Shown in pieces: positions 15,917-25,467 of a stretch of DNA of 64,000 nt. The position numbers were made by a program, and so were the translations under genes. The stretch spans positions 62,001 to 126,000 of the forward strand of contig CALDWW010000011.1 in assembly GCA_937924335.1 (NCBI GenBank), read 5' to 3'. Each line of letters opens with the position of its first letter. Position 1 is the first letter of the stretch. This stretch comes from an uncultured Gammaproteobacteria bacterium (GTDB lineage Bacteria; Pseudomonadota; Gammaproteobacteria; Steroidobacterales; XN24). The notes below the pieces were generated by a model. That model was not told where the DNA came from, searched no databases, and worked only from the letters and a program-made list of their open reading frames with translations.

Positions 15917-17380
15917 ATGACCGAGCCGGTAATTTTCGAGCAGTCCCGCCCGGGACGTCGTGCCTACGCGCAGGCGCCCGGAGAGGGTGCGAGCGCAGCG
16001 ATCCCGGACCACTTGCGGCGCAAGCAACGGCCGCGGCTCCCGGAGGTGTCGGAGCTGCAGACGGTACGTCATTTCACGCGCCTTTCGCAGTTGAATTACT
16101 CCATCGACACCCACTTCTATCCGCTGGGTTCGTGCACCATGAAGTACAACCCCCGGGCCTGTAACCAGCTGGCGATGTTGCCCGGGTTCCTCGGGCGTCA
16201 CCCTCTGGGGAGCGTGGCCAGCGGGCAGGGCTTCCTGGAGTGTATGTACGAACTGCAGGAGATGCTCAAGGCCGTGACCGGCATGAAAGGCGTTTCACTC
16301 ACTCCGATGGCCGGCGCCCAGGGGGAGTTCGCCGGCGTCGCCATGATCCGCGCCTATCACCAGGCCAGGGGCGATGATCACAGGGATGAAATCATCGTTC
16401 CGGATGCGGCCCACGGGACCAATCCGGCTACCGCGACAATGTGTGGTTGCAAGGTCATCGAGATCGCCACCGGCGAAGACGGCGACGTCGATCTGGATGC
16501 GCTCAAGGCGGTCCTGGGCCCGAATACCGCGGGCATCATGCTCACCAATCCTTCGACCCTGGGCGTGTTCGAAAGGCATATTCTCGAGGTCTCGGACCTG
16601 GTGCACGAAGCAGGCGGCTTGCTGTACTACGACGGCGCAAATCTGAACGCCATTCTCGGCAAGGCCAGACCCGGCGATATGGGATTTGACGTCATCCACA
16701 TGAACCTGCACAAAACCTTTTCCACTCCACACGGTGGTGGCGGCCCGGGTTCCGGCGCGGTCGGTGTCGGCGAGCGCCTGGAGCCATTCATGCCGATCCC
16801 GATAGTCGGCAAGGACGACGACGGCCGCTTCCGCTGGATGGAGGAGAAGGATTTTCCACAGAGCATTGGCCGGCTGTCGGCATTCATGGGCAACGCGGGC
16901 GTACTATTGCGAGCCTATGTGTATGCGCGGATGCTGGGCCGGTCCGGCATGCGCAGGGTGGCCGAATTCGCGACGCTGAATGCCAACTATCTCGCCGCCC
17001 GGATGCAGGCGGAAGGCTTTCACCTGGCCTACCCGGCACGCCGCGCAAGCCACGAGTTCATCGTGACCTTGAAGCGCGAGGCAAGAGACTTTGGCGTCAC
17101 GACCATGGACTTCGCCAAACGCCTGCTCGATCACGGATACCATGCGCCGACGACGTATTTTCCGTTACTTGTGCCGGAATGCCTGCTGATTGAGCCTACC
17201 GAGACCGAGGCGAAGGAGACGCTCGATGGTTTCGTCGAAGCCATGGCTCGTATCCGTGAAGAGGCAGCGACAGATCCGGAGCACGTAAAGGGCGCCCCCT
17301 ACAGTACGCCGGTGCGGCGCCTGGATGACGTTCGTGCCGCCCGGCACCTGGATGTCGCCTGGCAGCCCGCCGAAGCGTGA
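15917..17380 (+). CDS. gcvPB: Glycine dehydrogenase (decarboxylating) subunit 2
   Basis: PLP-bearing half of the glycine decarboxylase. The 487-residue product has [12 protein letters not shown] (about residues 69-80), the PLP lysine in [16 protein letters not shown] (about residues 263-278) and HGTNPATA (about 165-172). The N terminus [17 protein letters not shown] is typical of bacterial GcvPB. It completes the two-subunit P protein whose other half is at 13984-15357. The 40-bp gap to the following kinase gene contains a strong GGAGGTG ribosome site. Confidence 0.97.
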   Translation: MTEPVIFEQSRPGRRAYAQAPGEGASAAIPDHLRRKQRPRLPEVSELQTVRHFTRLSQLNYSIDTHFYPLGSCTMKYNPRACNQLAMLPGFLGRHPLGSVASGQGFLECMYELQEMLKAVTGMKGVSLTPMAGAQGEFAGVAMIRAYHQARGDDHRDEIIVPDAAHGTNPATATMCGCKVIEIATGEDGDVDLDALKAVLGPNTAGIMLTNPSTLGVFERHILEVSDLVHEAGGLLYYDGANLNAILGKARPGDMGFDVIHMNLHKTFSTPHGGGGPGSGAVGVGERLEPFMPIPIVGKDDDGRFRWMEEKDFPQSIGRLSAFMGNAGVLLRAYVYARMLGRSGMRRVAEFATLNANYLAARMQAEGFHLAYPARRASHEFIVTLKREARDFGVTTMDFAKRLLDHGYHAPTTYFPLLVPECLLIEPTETEAKETLDGFVEAMARIREEAATDPEHVKGAPYSTPVRRLDDVRAARHLDVAWQPAEA

Positions 17381-17420
17381 CTCAACCCGTCGCTCGTCGC
17401 CACGCCCCGGAGGTGCAACC

Positions 17421-18362
17421 ATGCCGGCCCTGATCTGCGGCTCGTTCGCATATGACTCCATCATGGTGTTCCCTGGCCGTTTTGCGGATCAGATTCTGCC
17501 CAATCAGATCCACATGCTGAACGTTGCGTTTCTGGTGCCAGAGATGCGGCGCGATTTTGGCGGCTGCGCCGGCAATATCGCTTACAACCTGAAGCTGCTC
17601 GGCGGCGACGGCTACCCAATGGGCGCAGTAGGGCACGACTTTGCTCCCTACGCGGAGTGGATGGACGGTCATGGCGTGTCGCGCACATACCTCCACACCG
17701 TGGATGAGGCATACACCGCCCAGGCGTACATCACCACGGATATGGACGACAATCAGATCACTGCCTTCCATCCGGGCGCGATGAATCATGCCCACGAGAT
17801 CAGCGTCCCCGATGACGCAGGGATTCGCTGGGGCATGATCTCCCCGGACGGGCGGGACGCCATGCTGAGTCACGCGAGGCAGTTCGAGGCTGCCGGGATA
17901 CCCTTTATCTTCGATCCTGGACAAGGACTGCCGATGTTCGAGGGCGAGGAGTTGTCACGCTTCATCGACCAGGCGACGGTCGTGGCCGTCAACGACTATG
18001 AGGGTCAGATGTTGCAGGAGCGAACCGGGCTCAGCGTCGACGAGATCGCCCGGAGGGTCGATGCGCTGGTGATCACGCGGGGTAACCAGGGCTCGGTAAT
18101 TCTCAGTGGAGGTTCCGTGAAAGAGATCCCGCCGGCCAGTCCGGTGCAGGTGGCCGATCCCACAGGTTGCGGCGACGCCTATCGAGCCGGCCTGCTGTAC
18201 GGACTGATGGCGGGCGCCGACTGGGAGACGACCGGCCGCGTCGCCTCGATCATGGGAGCGATCAAGGTCGGATACAGAGGTACCCAGAACCATTCCCTTT
18301 CGCCGGAGTCAGTTCAGAGGACGTTCCAGGATAACTTTGGTTACGACCCCGGCCTGTGGTGA
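17421..18362 (+). CDS. PfkB-family kinase, adenosine-kinase-like
   Basis: A 313-residue ribokinase/PfkB-fold kinase. The N-terminal PfkB signature is FGGCAGNIAYNLKLLGG (about residues 50-66). The C-terminal anion-hole and catalytic motif is ADPTGCGDAYRAGLLYG (about 250-266), with Asp in GCGD as the likely base. The family is often annotated as adenosine kinase, but sugar specificity cannot be excluded. The start is the ATG preceded by GGAGGTG; the frame upstream overlaps gcvPB. Its stop overlaps the GTG of the next gene. If it is an adenosine kinase, it would remove adenosine left by SAH hydrolysis. Confidence 0.85.
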   Translation: MPALICGSFAYDSIMVFPGRFADQILPNQIHMLNVAFLVPEMRRDFGGCAGNIAYNLKLLGGDGYPMGAVGHDFAPYAEWMDGHGVSRTYLHTVDEAYTAQAYITTDMDDNQITAFHPGAMNHAHEISVPDDAGIRWGMISPDGRDAMLSHARQFEAAGIPFIFDPGQGLPMFEGEELSRFIDQATVVAVNDYEGQMLQERTGLSVDEIARRVDALVITRGNQGSVILSGGSVKEIPPASPVQVADPTGCGDAYRAGLLYGLMAGADWETTGRVASIMGAIKVGYRGTQNHSLSPESVQRTFQDNFGYDPGLW

Positions 18363-21169
18363 ACTTTCGCAAACCCCGACTTCTGAGCCTGTGCCTTGCG
18401 CTGGGCATCCTGAGTTCGACTGCCGTAGCTGAGGAAGACCGCTGGCGAGAGACTCTCGAGCGGATCTCGACCGGTGTCGTTTCGATCCAGGTGGACGGAA
18501 CCCGTGCGTTCGATACCAACTGGAACCAGTCGACCCAGGCCACCGGATTCGTAGTCGATGCGCGCCGTGGATTGATCCTGACCAATCGCCACGTCGTGAC
18601 GCCCGGTCCGGTCATGGCCGAGGCGATTTTCATCAATCACGAAGAGGTACCCATTTATCCGATCTACCGGGACCCGGTCCACGACTTTGGCATCTACCGA
18701 TACGATCCCTCGAAACTGAGGTTCATCGAGCCGGCTGAACTCGCCCTGAACCCGGCGGGTGCCGAACTCGGTCGCGAGATCCGGGTCGTCGGCAACGATG
18801 CCGGCGAGCAGTTGTCGATCCTGGCCGGCACGCTCGCCCGGCTTGATCGGCATGCGCCCGACTACGGCCGTGGAAACTACAACGATTTCAATACGTTCTA
18901 TTACCAGGCCGCATCCGGCACCTCAGGTGGGTCCTCCGGGTCTCCGGTCATTAATGTCGAGGGCGAGGTAGTGGCGTTGAACGCGGGCGCCAACACCCAG
19001 GCGGCGTCGAGCTTCTTCCTGCCTCTGGATCGGGTCAAGCGGGCAGTTGAACTGGTCCGTGACGAACAGCCTGTGCCGCGTGGCACCTTGATGACTGAAT
19101 TCGTCCATCAACCCTATGACGAGCTACGCCGTCTGGGATTGCAGGAGCAGACCGAAGCGGCAATCCGCGATCGCTTCCCCGACGCGACCGGCATGCTTGT
19201 TGTGGAACAGGTCGTCCCGGGCGCGCCCGTGGTCGGTGAGCTGGAGCCCGGCGACATTCTTGTCCGGGTCAACGACCAGATGCTGACCGGATTCGTCGCC
19301 CTCGAGGAAGAGATGGACAGCCACATTGGCGCGCCCATTACGCTGGAGCTGCAGCGTGGCGGGCAGACACTGGTCGTCGACGTGACGCCGGAGGATCTGC
19401 ACGGCATTACTCCGGGTGAGTACCTGGAGTTCGGCGATGCGATTACACACCAGCTGTCCTATCAGCAGGCGCGGCACCTCAACGTGCCGCCACGCGGCAT
19501 CTACGTCGCCAATCCAGGCTACGTGTTTGCGCGTTCTGCGATACCCCGGGCTTCAGTGATCAAGGAAATCAATGGTTCTCCGGTTGGGGACCTGGACGAA
19601 TTCCAGTCAGTGATGTCCGCACTACAGGATGGTGAGCGCTTCACCATCCGTTTCCACACCTTTGACGAGCCTCGGGGCAGTCAGCTCAGGACCGTCAGGA
19701 TGGACAGGCGCTGGTTCCCGGCCCAACGCTGCCGTAGAGACGATGCACTGGGCGTCTGGCCCTGCGAGCCACTTCCTGACGTCGGTATCGCGTCACCGCC
19801 GTCACCGGCGTCTACCGGTTTCATCAGCTACTCAGATCCACGCCGCGACCGTCTGGCTGCGTCCCTGGTCATGGTCAATTTCGACATGCCCTACCCGGTG
19901 GCCGGTGTCTCGGAGCGCCACTACCATGGCACCGGTGTCGTCGTCGATGCCGATAGGGGCCTGATAGTTGTGGACCGTAATACGGTGCCGATCTCGTTGG
20001 GTGACGTACGGATCACCTTTGCGGGGTCGCTGGAGGTGCCGGGAAGGGTCGAATGGATCCATCCTTTACATAACCTGGCGGTGGTGGGGTATGACCCGGC
20101 TCTCGTAGGAGATACCCCGGTAAGGGATGTCGATTTCAACCTGAGCCGTGTGTCGCCGGGAGATCGCCTGTGGGTCGTAGGGCTGAAAGGCGATCACAGT
20201 CTCGTCGCACAGTCGACCGAGGTCGCGTCAATCGATCCGGTGGCCTTCCCGCTGTCGCGGACGCTGCGCTTCCGGGACACGAACCTTGAGACCATCACGT
20301 TGGTCAATGCGCCCACGGACTTCGATGGCGTGCTGGCCGACGAGGATGGGCGGGTACTGTCGCTGTGGTCCAGTTTCGCCTATCACTCGGGGCAGGAACT
20401 GATTCAGGTCAACAAGGGTGTGTCCGCGGACATCGTCGCCGAAACGGTATCGCATGTGCAGGAAGGCGCTCCCATCCGGTCGCTGGAAGCCGAATTCGTC
20501 CGTATGCCACTGTCGAGCGCTCGCGGGCTGGGTCTGTCCGCAGACTGGATCGAACGCCTCGAAGGCGACGACCCGAGACGACGTCAGGCTCTCCAGGTCA
20601 TACGCATCACGGCGGGTACGCCGGCAGCAGACGCACTCAAGCCGGGCGATCTCCTGCTGGCCATCGACGGAGAGGTCGTGACCAACTTCCGCGAGGTAGA
20701 ACGCGGCTCCCAGCGCCCCGAAGTGAACCTGGTGATCTGGCGGGACGGCAATGAACTCAGCCTGCGCCTGGGAACGGTTGCTCTGGACGGCAGGGATCTG
20801 GATCGCCTGCTGGTTTGGGCAGGCGCGTTGCTGCATGCGCCCCATCGCGCCATGGCCGCGCAGCGTGGCATAGAGCCGTTGGGCGTTTATGTCGCCTATT
20901 TCGGGTACGGTTCGCCTGCGACCCGGTATGGGCTGTATGCAGGCCGCCGGATCGTCGAAGTTGACGGCATACCGACCCCCGACCTGGATGCGTTCGTCGC
21001 GGCGGTCCGAGGACGCGGTGACAGGGATGCGGTCCGGCTGAAGACCGTCAACTGGAACCGGGGCGTCGAGGTCATCACGCTGAAGCTCGACAATCGCTAC
21101 TGGCCTGCCTATGAATTGATCCGCAACGGCCGCGGCTGGTCGCGCCGTGATATCGATTCACCCTGCTGA
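18356..21169 (+). CDS. Tandem HtrA-like serine protease with PDZ domains (Nma111/Deg7-like)
   Basis: A 937-residue exported protein. A signal peptide covers about residues 1-25 (cleavage after AVA). Protease domain 1 (about 30-240) has a complete triad: His79 in LTNRHVV, Asp110 in PVHDFGIY and Ser194 in GGSSGSPVIN. PDZ domains follow at about 278-345 and 378-450. A second protease-like domain (about 500-700) has lost all three: Asn at the His position (VDRNTV), Asn at the Asp position (HPLHNLAV), no Ser (TDFDGVL). Two further PDZ-like regions lie at about 740-810 and 850-920. Active-plus-dead tandem HtrA halves and the GGSSGSPV loop recall yeast Nma111 and plant Deg7. GTG start at 18356, or the GTG 3 bases later. 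It probably acts in periplasmic protein quality control. Confidence 0.88.
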   Translation: MVNFRKPRLLSLCLALGILSSTAVAEEDRWRETLERISTGVVSIQVDGTRAFDTNWNQSTQATGFVVDARRGLILTNRHVVTPGPVMAEAIFINHEEVPIYPIYRDPVHDFGIYRYDPSKLRFIEPAELALNPAGAELGREIRVVGNDAGEQLSILAGTLARLDRHAPDYGRGNYNDFNTFYYQAASGTSGGSSGSPVINVEGEVVALNAGANTQAASSFFLPLDRVKRAVELVRDEQPVPRGTLMTEFVHQPYDELRRLGLQEQTEAAIRDRFPDATGMLVVEQVVPGAPVVGELEPGDILVRVNDQMLTGFVALEEEMDSHIGAPITLELQRGGQTLVVDVTPEDLHGITPGEYLEFGDAITHQLSYQQARHLNVPPRGIYVANPGYVFARSAIPRASVIKEINGSPVGDLDEFQSVMSALQDGERFTIRFHTFDEPRGSQLRTVRMDRRWFPAQRCRRDDALGVWPCEPLPDVGIASPPSPASTGFISYSDPRRDRLAASLVMVNFDMPYPVAGVSERHYHGTGVVVDADRGLIVVDRNTVPISLGDVRITFAGSLEVPGRVEWIHPLHNLAVVGYDPALVGDTPVRDVDFNLSRVSPGDRLWVVGLKGDHSLVAQSTEVASIDPVAFPLSRTLRFRDTNLETITLVNAPTDFDGVLADEDGRVLSLWSSFAYHSGQELIQVNKGVSADIVAETVSHVQEGAPIRSLEAEFVRMPLSSARGLGLSADWIERLEGDDPRRRQALQVIRITAGTPAADALKPGDLLLAIDGEVVTNFREVERGSQRPEVNLVIWRDGNELSLRLGTVALDGRDLDRLLVWAGALLHAPHRAMAAQRGIEPLGVYVAYFGYGSPATRYGLYAGRRIVEVDGIPTPDLDAFVAAVRGRGDRDAVRLKTVNWNRGVEVITLKLDNRYWPAYELIRNGRGWSRRDIDSPC

Positions 21170-21180
21170 TTGGGCGGATC

Positions 21181-21588
21181 ATGTCAGGCATGACACATGC
21201 GCAGATCGAGGCCTGGTTCGAGGCGCATTTCCCCAACTATCAGCGCCTGATGAAACTGGACTCCGCGGAGCCGGGCCGTGCGCGGCTCCGGCTGCGCGTC
21301 GGTGAACGGCAGCTGCGCCCGGGTGGGACGGTGTCCGGGCCGAGCATGATGATGCTGGCAGACGCCGCCGTTTATGCCGCCCTGCTCGCGGTTGACGGTG
21401 ACGCCGGCGACGCGGTGACCAGTAGTTTCAACATCGCGTTTCTGAAACGGCCCGGTCCCAGTGACGTGCTGGCCGACGCAGAACTCCTGCAGTTGGGCCG
21501 CCGGCTTGTCGTCGGCGAGGTGCGGCTTCACTCTGAAGGCGAGGACAGGCTGGTCGCCCAGGCCACTGCCACCTACATTCGGCCGTGA
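21181..21588 (+). CDS. PaaI-type hotdog thioesterase
   Basis: A 135-residue single hotdog-fold domain, PaaI/YiiD type. The conserved helix segment GPSMMMLADAAVYAALLA (about residues 51-68) and strand TSSFNIAFLKRPGPSDVLA (about 81-99) match acyl-CoA thioesterase relatives. The substrate is unknown. The usual HGG motif of PaaI appears as GGTVSGPSMM, so catalysis may follow the YbdB-like arrangement. It lies 12 bp after the protease gene and overlaps the next gene by 4 nt (GTGA), so it belongs to the same transcript as the extended gcv series. Confidence 0.82.
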   Translation: MSGMTHAQIEAWFEAHFPNYQRLMKLDSAEPGRARLRLRVGERQLRPGGTVSGPSMMMLADAAVYAALLAVDGDAGDAVTSSFNIAFLKRPGPSDVLADAELLQLGRRLVVGEVRLHSEGEDRLVAQATATYIRP

Positions 21589-22133
21589 GGCTCCACGGTA
21601 TCGTCAGCGGCGGGCAGACCGGCGTGGATCGGGGCGCGCTTGATGCAGCGCTCGCTTGCGGCTGGCCATGCGGCGGCTGGTGCCCGGCCGGACGCCTCGC
21701 CGAGGATGGATCCATCCCGGAGCGCTATCCGCTTACCGAGTTGCCGGTCTCTGACTATCCGGCCCGCACCCGTCGCAACGTCGTCGACAGCGACGGGACC
21801 CTGATCATCTCCGACGGCCCACTGACCGGAGGCACCCGGTTGACCCGCGAGATATGCCGCGAAACAGGGCGACCCTGCCTTGAGCTGCGCGCGGACAAGA
21901 TGACCGCAATCAGGGCAGCCCAGGCTGCGCTGGAATTCACCCGGGCGAGTGGCGTCGGGAGGCTAAATGTGGCGGGTCCGCGGCTAAGCGGCTGGACTGG
22001 CGGCCAGGAATATGCCCGGCAGGTCGTCGCCGCTCTTATCGCTCTCCTTCAGGCGGGGGACTCGCGCAACTCACCGGTGAGCGAGGACAAGGATACGATC
22101 GGCGGCGAGCAGGTTGAACCGCGGCAGATGTAG
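21585..22133 (+). CDS. Putative molybdenum-carrier (SLOG/Rossmann) family protein
   Basis: A 182-residue protein with the family signature [18 protein letters not shown] (about residues 6-23) and [12 protein letters not shown] (about 31-42). The second motif [15 protein letters not shown] lies near residues 74-88. This is the putative molybdenum carrier family, structurally a nucleotide-binding Rossmann (SLOG-like) fold; the family name comes from an algal Moco carrier and does not prove metal binding here. GTG start overlapping the thioesterase stop. The last 85 bp overlap the 3' end of the convergent thioredoxin-domain gene, and the C-terminal tail is probably disordered. Confidence 0.82.
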   Translation: MRLHGIVSGGQTGVDRGALDAALACGWPCGGWCPAGRLAEDGSIPERYPLTELPVSDYPARTRRNVVDSDGTLIISDGPLTGGTRLTREICRETGRPCLELRADKMTAIRAAQAALEFTRASGVGRLNVAGPRLSGWTGGQEYARQVVAALIALLQAGDSRNSPVSEDKDTIGGEQVEPRQM

Positions 22134-24121
22134 GCGATGGGTGCTTCACCAGCGGCCTTGGCTGCCAGGAATTCAGGCAGGGCTTCCTCATCAGAGGCGA
22201 TGGCGAACACCAGTCGTCGAGGCGCATAGACCAGCGATGCGGCCAGCTGCCACTCTCCGATGGCCTGACGAGGCCCGCGGATGATCACGATCTCCGGTGG
22301 CTCGAGAGACTCCTCGAGCGCGTTGAGGAGGGCGCAGTGGGCATGCGGCATCTGCTGCATGGCGCCAGCGGCCATTTTCAGAGTCTCTTCCGCGGCGCTG
22401 AGGTACCGAGCCTCGCCAAGCAGATAGCCGAGCCTCGCCAGGGCGGCTGCAGCGATGCCGTTGCCGGCGGGCGTGGCTTCGTCGGCCAGTGGTCGAGGCC
22501 GGTGGATCAGGCTCTCATGGTCGGCCGCGGTGAAGAAGAATCCACCCTCGTCGGCATCCATGAACTGGTCAAGCAGCAGGTCGGCCAATCCCCGGGCGAA
22601 CTGCAGCCAGCCGCTGTCCCATCGCTGCTGGAGAAGCTCCAGGATCCCGTCGAGCAGGAAGGCGTGGTCATCCAGGTAGGCCGGGAAACGCGCTCGTCCG
22701 TCTTTCCAGCAGGCGAACAGCCGCCCGTCGACCCACAGCTGCTCGCGGATGAAGTTGACGGCTTCTGCTGCCGAGTCCGTCAGCTCAGGTCGCTGCAGAT
22801 GCCGGGCCGCTATCGCCATGCCCCGGATCATCAGCCCGTTCCAGGAGGTCAGGATCTTCTCATCGCGACCAGGACGGATGCGCTGTCCGCGTATCTCCAG
22901 CAGGCTTGCGCGGGCTGTGTTCACCCTATGCTCGACCTCTTCGGCCTGCAGGCCGAGTTCCTTGCCAACCTCCCTCGCCGGCCGGAACGTGTGCAGGTGC
23001 CAGCGGCCCTCGAAGTTCGGCTCGCGGTCAAGACCGAAGACCCTGGCGAAGGGTTCGTATAGCTCGTCGGAAAGGGCACGACGGACCTCGTTCCGGTCCC
23101 ACGCATAGAAGCGGCCCTCTTCGCCTTCTGAATCGGCGTCCAGGGTGGCGTAGTAGCCACCAGCGGGCGACTGCATCTCGCGCATCACCCAGTCTGCTGT
23201 CTCAGACGCGGCTCGGCCGAACAGCGGCTCGTTGGTGATCGCCCAGCACTGTCCGTACAGGGCCAGCAGCGGGCCGTTGTCGTACAGCATCTTCTCGAAA
23301 TGGGGCACCATCCAGAAATCGTCAACGGAGTAGCGGCAGAAGCCACCGCCGAGTTGGTCATACAGGCCCCCGAGCGCCATGCGTTGCAGGGTGAAGGTGG
23401 CCATGTAGAGGGCCTGCAGGTCCGGATCGTCTGAAGACGACGTCGATCGCCAGTGGCGCAGTAGCCGCTCGAGACTGGTCGGGTGAGGGAATTTGGGTGC
23501 CCGGCCAAAACCGCCGAATCGGGATTCGAAACTGTCCTCCAGACCCTCGCGGGCACGCTGCAGCAGTCGTGTGTCGAGTCCGTCCGCGGCGCCGGGCTCA
23601 ACCCTGCCAACCTGCTCAAAGACGCCCCGCACGGCCTCGCCCTGGCGGCGGACTTCTTCCCTGTTCTCGCGAAAATACTCGGACACCCGGCCCAGGATGT
23701 CCGTGAACGCGGGCATCCCGTGGCGTGCTTCCCTGGGGAAATAGGTACCCCCGAAGAAAGGCGTAAGCTCGTCCGGAGTCAGGAACATGGTCAGCGGCCA
23801 GCCGCCGGGGCGCTGTACCAACATCTGGTGGGCGAGTTGATAGATCTTGTCCAGATCCGGCCGCTCTTCCCGGTCGATCTTGATGTTCACGAACCGCTCG
23901 TTCATGACCGCGGCGGTGTCGGCATTTTCGAAAGACTCGTGGGCCATCACGTGGCACCAGTGGCAGGCAGAGTACCCTACCGACAGCAGGATTGGCCGGT
24001 CCTCCCGGCGTGCCAGGGCGAGGGCCTCCTCGCCCCATGGATACCAGTTCACCGGATTGTCCGCGTGCTGAAGGAGATAGGGGCTGGTTTCGCCACTGAG
24101 GCGATTCTCGGGATTGCTCAT
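22049..24121 (-). CDS. Thioredoxin domain-containing protein, DUF255/YyaL (SPATA20-like)
   Basis: A 690-residue cytosolic protein. The N-terminal DUF255 thioredoxin-like domain (about 1-170) contains [18 protein letters not shown] and the redox motif SACHWCHVM (Cys at about 53 and 56). The rest is an alpha/alpha toroid resembling N-acylglucosamine epimerase or cellobiose epimerase enzymes, with [17 protein letters not shown] near residues 256-272. Human SPATA20 and Bacillus YyaL have this architecture; the substrate is unknown. The family length is complete. The gene is single, convergent with the molybdenum-carrier-like gene (85-bp tail overlap) and divergent from the rlmI-like gene. Confidence 0.9.
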   Translation of the reverse strand: MSNPENRLSGETSPYLLQHADNPVNWYPWGEEALALARREDRPILLSVGYSACHWCHVMAHESFENADTAAVMNERFVNIKIDREERPDLDKIYQLAHQMLVQRPGGWPLTMFLTPDELTPFFGGTYFPREARHGMPAFTDILGRVSEYFRENREEVRRQGEAVRGVFEQVGRVEPGAADGLDTRLLQRAREGLEDSFESRFGGFGRAPKFPHPTSLERLLRHWRSTSSSDDPDLQALYMATFTLQRMALGGLYDQLGGGFCRYSVDDFWMVPHFEKMLYDNGPLLALYGQCWAITNEPLFGRAASETADWVMREMQSPAGGYYATLDADSEGEEGRFYAWDRNEVRRALSDELYEPFARVFGLDREPNFEGRWHLHTFRPAREVGKELGLQAEEVEHRVNTARASLLEIRGQRIRPGRDEKILTSWNGLMIRGMAIAARHLQRPELTDSAAEAVNFIREQLWVDGRLFACWKDGRARFPAYLDDHAFLLDGILELLQQRWDSGWLQFARGLADLLLDQFMDADEGGFFFTAADHESLIHRPRPLADEATPAGNGIAAAALARLGYLLGEARYLSAAEETLKMAAGAMQQMPHAHCALLNALEESLEPPEIVIIRGPRQAIGEWQLAASLVYAPRRLVFAIASDEEALPEFLAAKAAGEAPIAYICRGSTCSPPIVSLSSLTGELRESPA

Positions 24122-24197
24122 CGGGGTCCGGATGGAGGCCGTTTAGGAGTAAACTTGGGCAATATAACCCATGGCCCGAGCGGCCGCAGGATACGCT

Positions 24198-25406
24198 GTG
24201 ACACCTCCCTCCGGCCTCCCCGAACTCCCTGAACTCAAGCTCAAAGCCCGTGAAGATCGTCGTATCCGGGGGGGGCACCTGTGGATCTACAGCAATGAGA
24301 TCGATACCGCGCAGACGCCCGTCAAGGCATTCGAGCCGGGCGACGTCGTCAGCCTGGTGTCAGACCGCGGTCAGTTTCTGGGCTATGCAGGCGTCAATCC
24401 TCACAGCCTGATCGCGGCACGGGTCCTGAGCCGCGATCCTGGTCGCCGGCCAGGCCGCGGACTGGTGAAGCACCGCCTGAACGTGGCGCTGAAACTGCGT
24501 GACCAACTCTATCCGGAGAGCTGCTACCGTCTCATGTTCGGGGAGTCGGATGGTTTGCCGGGTCTGGTGGCGGATCGGTTCGGCGATTACGTGGTCCTGC
24601 AGGCGAGCACCGCTGCCATCGAGCGTATCAAGGGCGAGGTCGTCGACGCGGTCAATGCCGTGCTCAACCCGGCGGGAATCCTGTGGCGTAACGACAGCGG
24701 CGCCCGCGACATGGAGAATCTGGAACGGTATGTCGAGGTCGCTTGTGGAGACGTGCCGGAGCGTGTGCCGGTGCGCGAAGGATCCATGGAATTCATGGCG
24801 CCGTTGCATGCGGGGCAGAAGACGGGCTGGTTCTTCGATCAGCGCGACAATCGCCTGCGTTTCGCACGCTATCCGGCTGGCAAGACTCTGGACGCGTTCT
24901 GCTACACCGGCGCCTGGGGTCTGGGGCTCGCGGCCCGGGGCGGTCAGTCCGCCTTCGTTGACGCATCGGCCCAGGCGCTGGCATGGGTGGAAGAAGAGGG
25001 CCAGCGACTCGGCCTGCCGGTGGAGACACTGCAAGGCAACGCCTTCGAGGTGCTCAGAGGGCTGCGGGACGAGGGTCGCCGATTCGATACGGTGATCGTC
25101 GATCCGCCGGCGTTCATCAAGCGCAAGAAGGACTTCAGGCAGGGGCTGGCCGCCTATCAGCGCATCAACGAGCTGGCGATGCGCGTCATGGAGCCGGATG
25201 GCTGGCTAGTCAGCTGCAGCTGCTCCCATCATCTGTCTGTGTCAGACCTCACCGCCGCTATCCAGCGCGCCGCGCGTCACTTGGGACGCTTCGTGCAGGT
25301 GGCTGAGATCGGCGCTCAGTCGGCCGATCACCCGCTGCATCCGGCCATACCGGAGACACGCTATCTGAAGGCGCTGTTCTGCCGCGTGGTGGGCGCCGAC
25401 TCGTGA
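24198..25406 (+). CDS. Class I SAM-dependent rRNA methyltransferase, RlmI-like
   Basis: About 402 residues: an N-terminal PUA domain (about 10-90, with RIRGGHLWIYSNEID), an EEHEE-like middle domain and a C-terminal Rossmann methyltransferase domain with DAFCYTGAWGLGLAARG (motif I) and IVDPPAFIKRKKDF (motif IV). SCSCSHHLS follows near residue 344. E. coli RlmI makes 5-methylcytidine 1962 in 23S rRNA. I prefer the GTG at 24198, which has an AGGA element 6 nt upstream. The in-frame ATG at 24171 lies too close to a -10-like TATAAC (24163-24168) to be the start of a leadered message. Confidence 0.87.
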   Translation: MTPPSGLPELPELKLKAREDRRIRGGHLWIYSNEIDTAQTPVKAFEPGDVVSLVSDRGQFLGYAGVNPHSLIAARVLSRDPGRRPGRGLVKHRLNVALKLRDQLYPESCYRLMFGESDGLPGLVADRFGDYVVLQASTAAIERIKGEVVDAVNAVLNPAGILWRNDSGARDMENLERYVEVACGDVPERVPVREGSMEFMAPLHAGQKTGWFFDQRDNRLRFARYPAGKTLDAFCYTGAWGLGLAARGGQSAFVDASAQALAWVEEEGQRLGLPVETLQGNAFEVLRGLRDEGRRFDTVIVDPPAFIKRKKDFRQGLAAYQRINELAMRVMEPDGWLVSCSCSHHLSVSDLTAAIQRAARHLGRFVQVAEIGAQSADHPLHPAIPETRYLKALFCRVVGADS

Positions 25407-25453
25407 CGGAACGCCGAGGCTGGCGCGGTGGTCTCAAGCCGGACCGCTGCTGC

Positions 25454-25459
25454 TAAAAT
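25454..25459 (+). promoter_or_regulatory. Extended -10 element ahead of lgt
   Basis: TAAAAT preceded by TGC, the extended -10 arrangement, 8 bp before the lgt ATG. Transcription would start within about two bases of the ATG, and there is no Shine-Dalgarno sequence between them, so the lgt message may be leaderless. The -35 region (GTCTCA at 25431-25436) is poor, as is common with extended -10 promoters. Confidence 0.4.
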
Positions 25460-25467
25460 ACGCGCCC

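Noticed and set aside
24171-24197. ATG at 24171 as the start of the RlmI-like protein
   Set aside because: It lies within a few bases of a -10-like TATAAC and lacks a ribosome site; the GTG at 24198 has AGGA at proper spacing.
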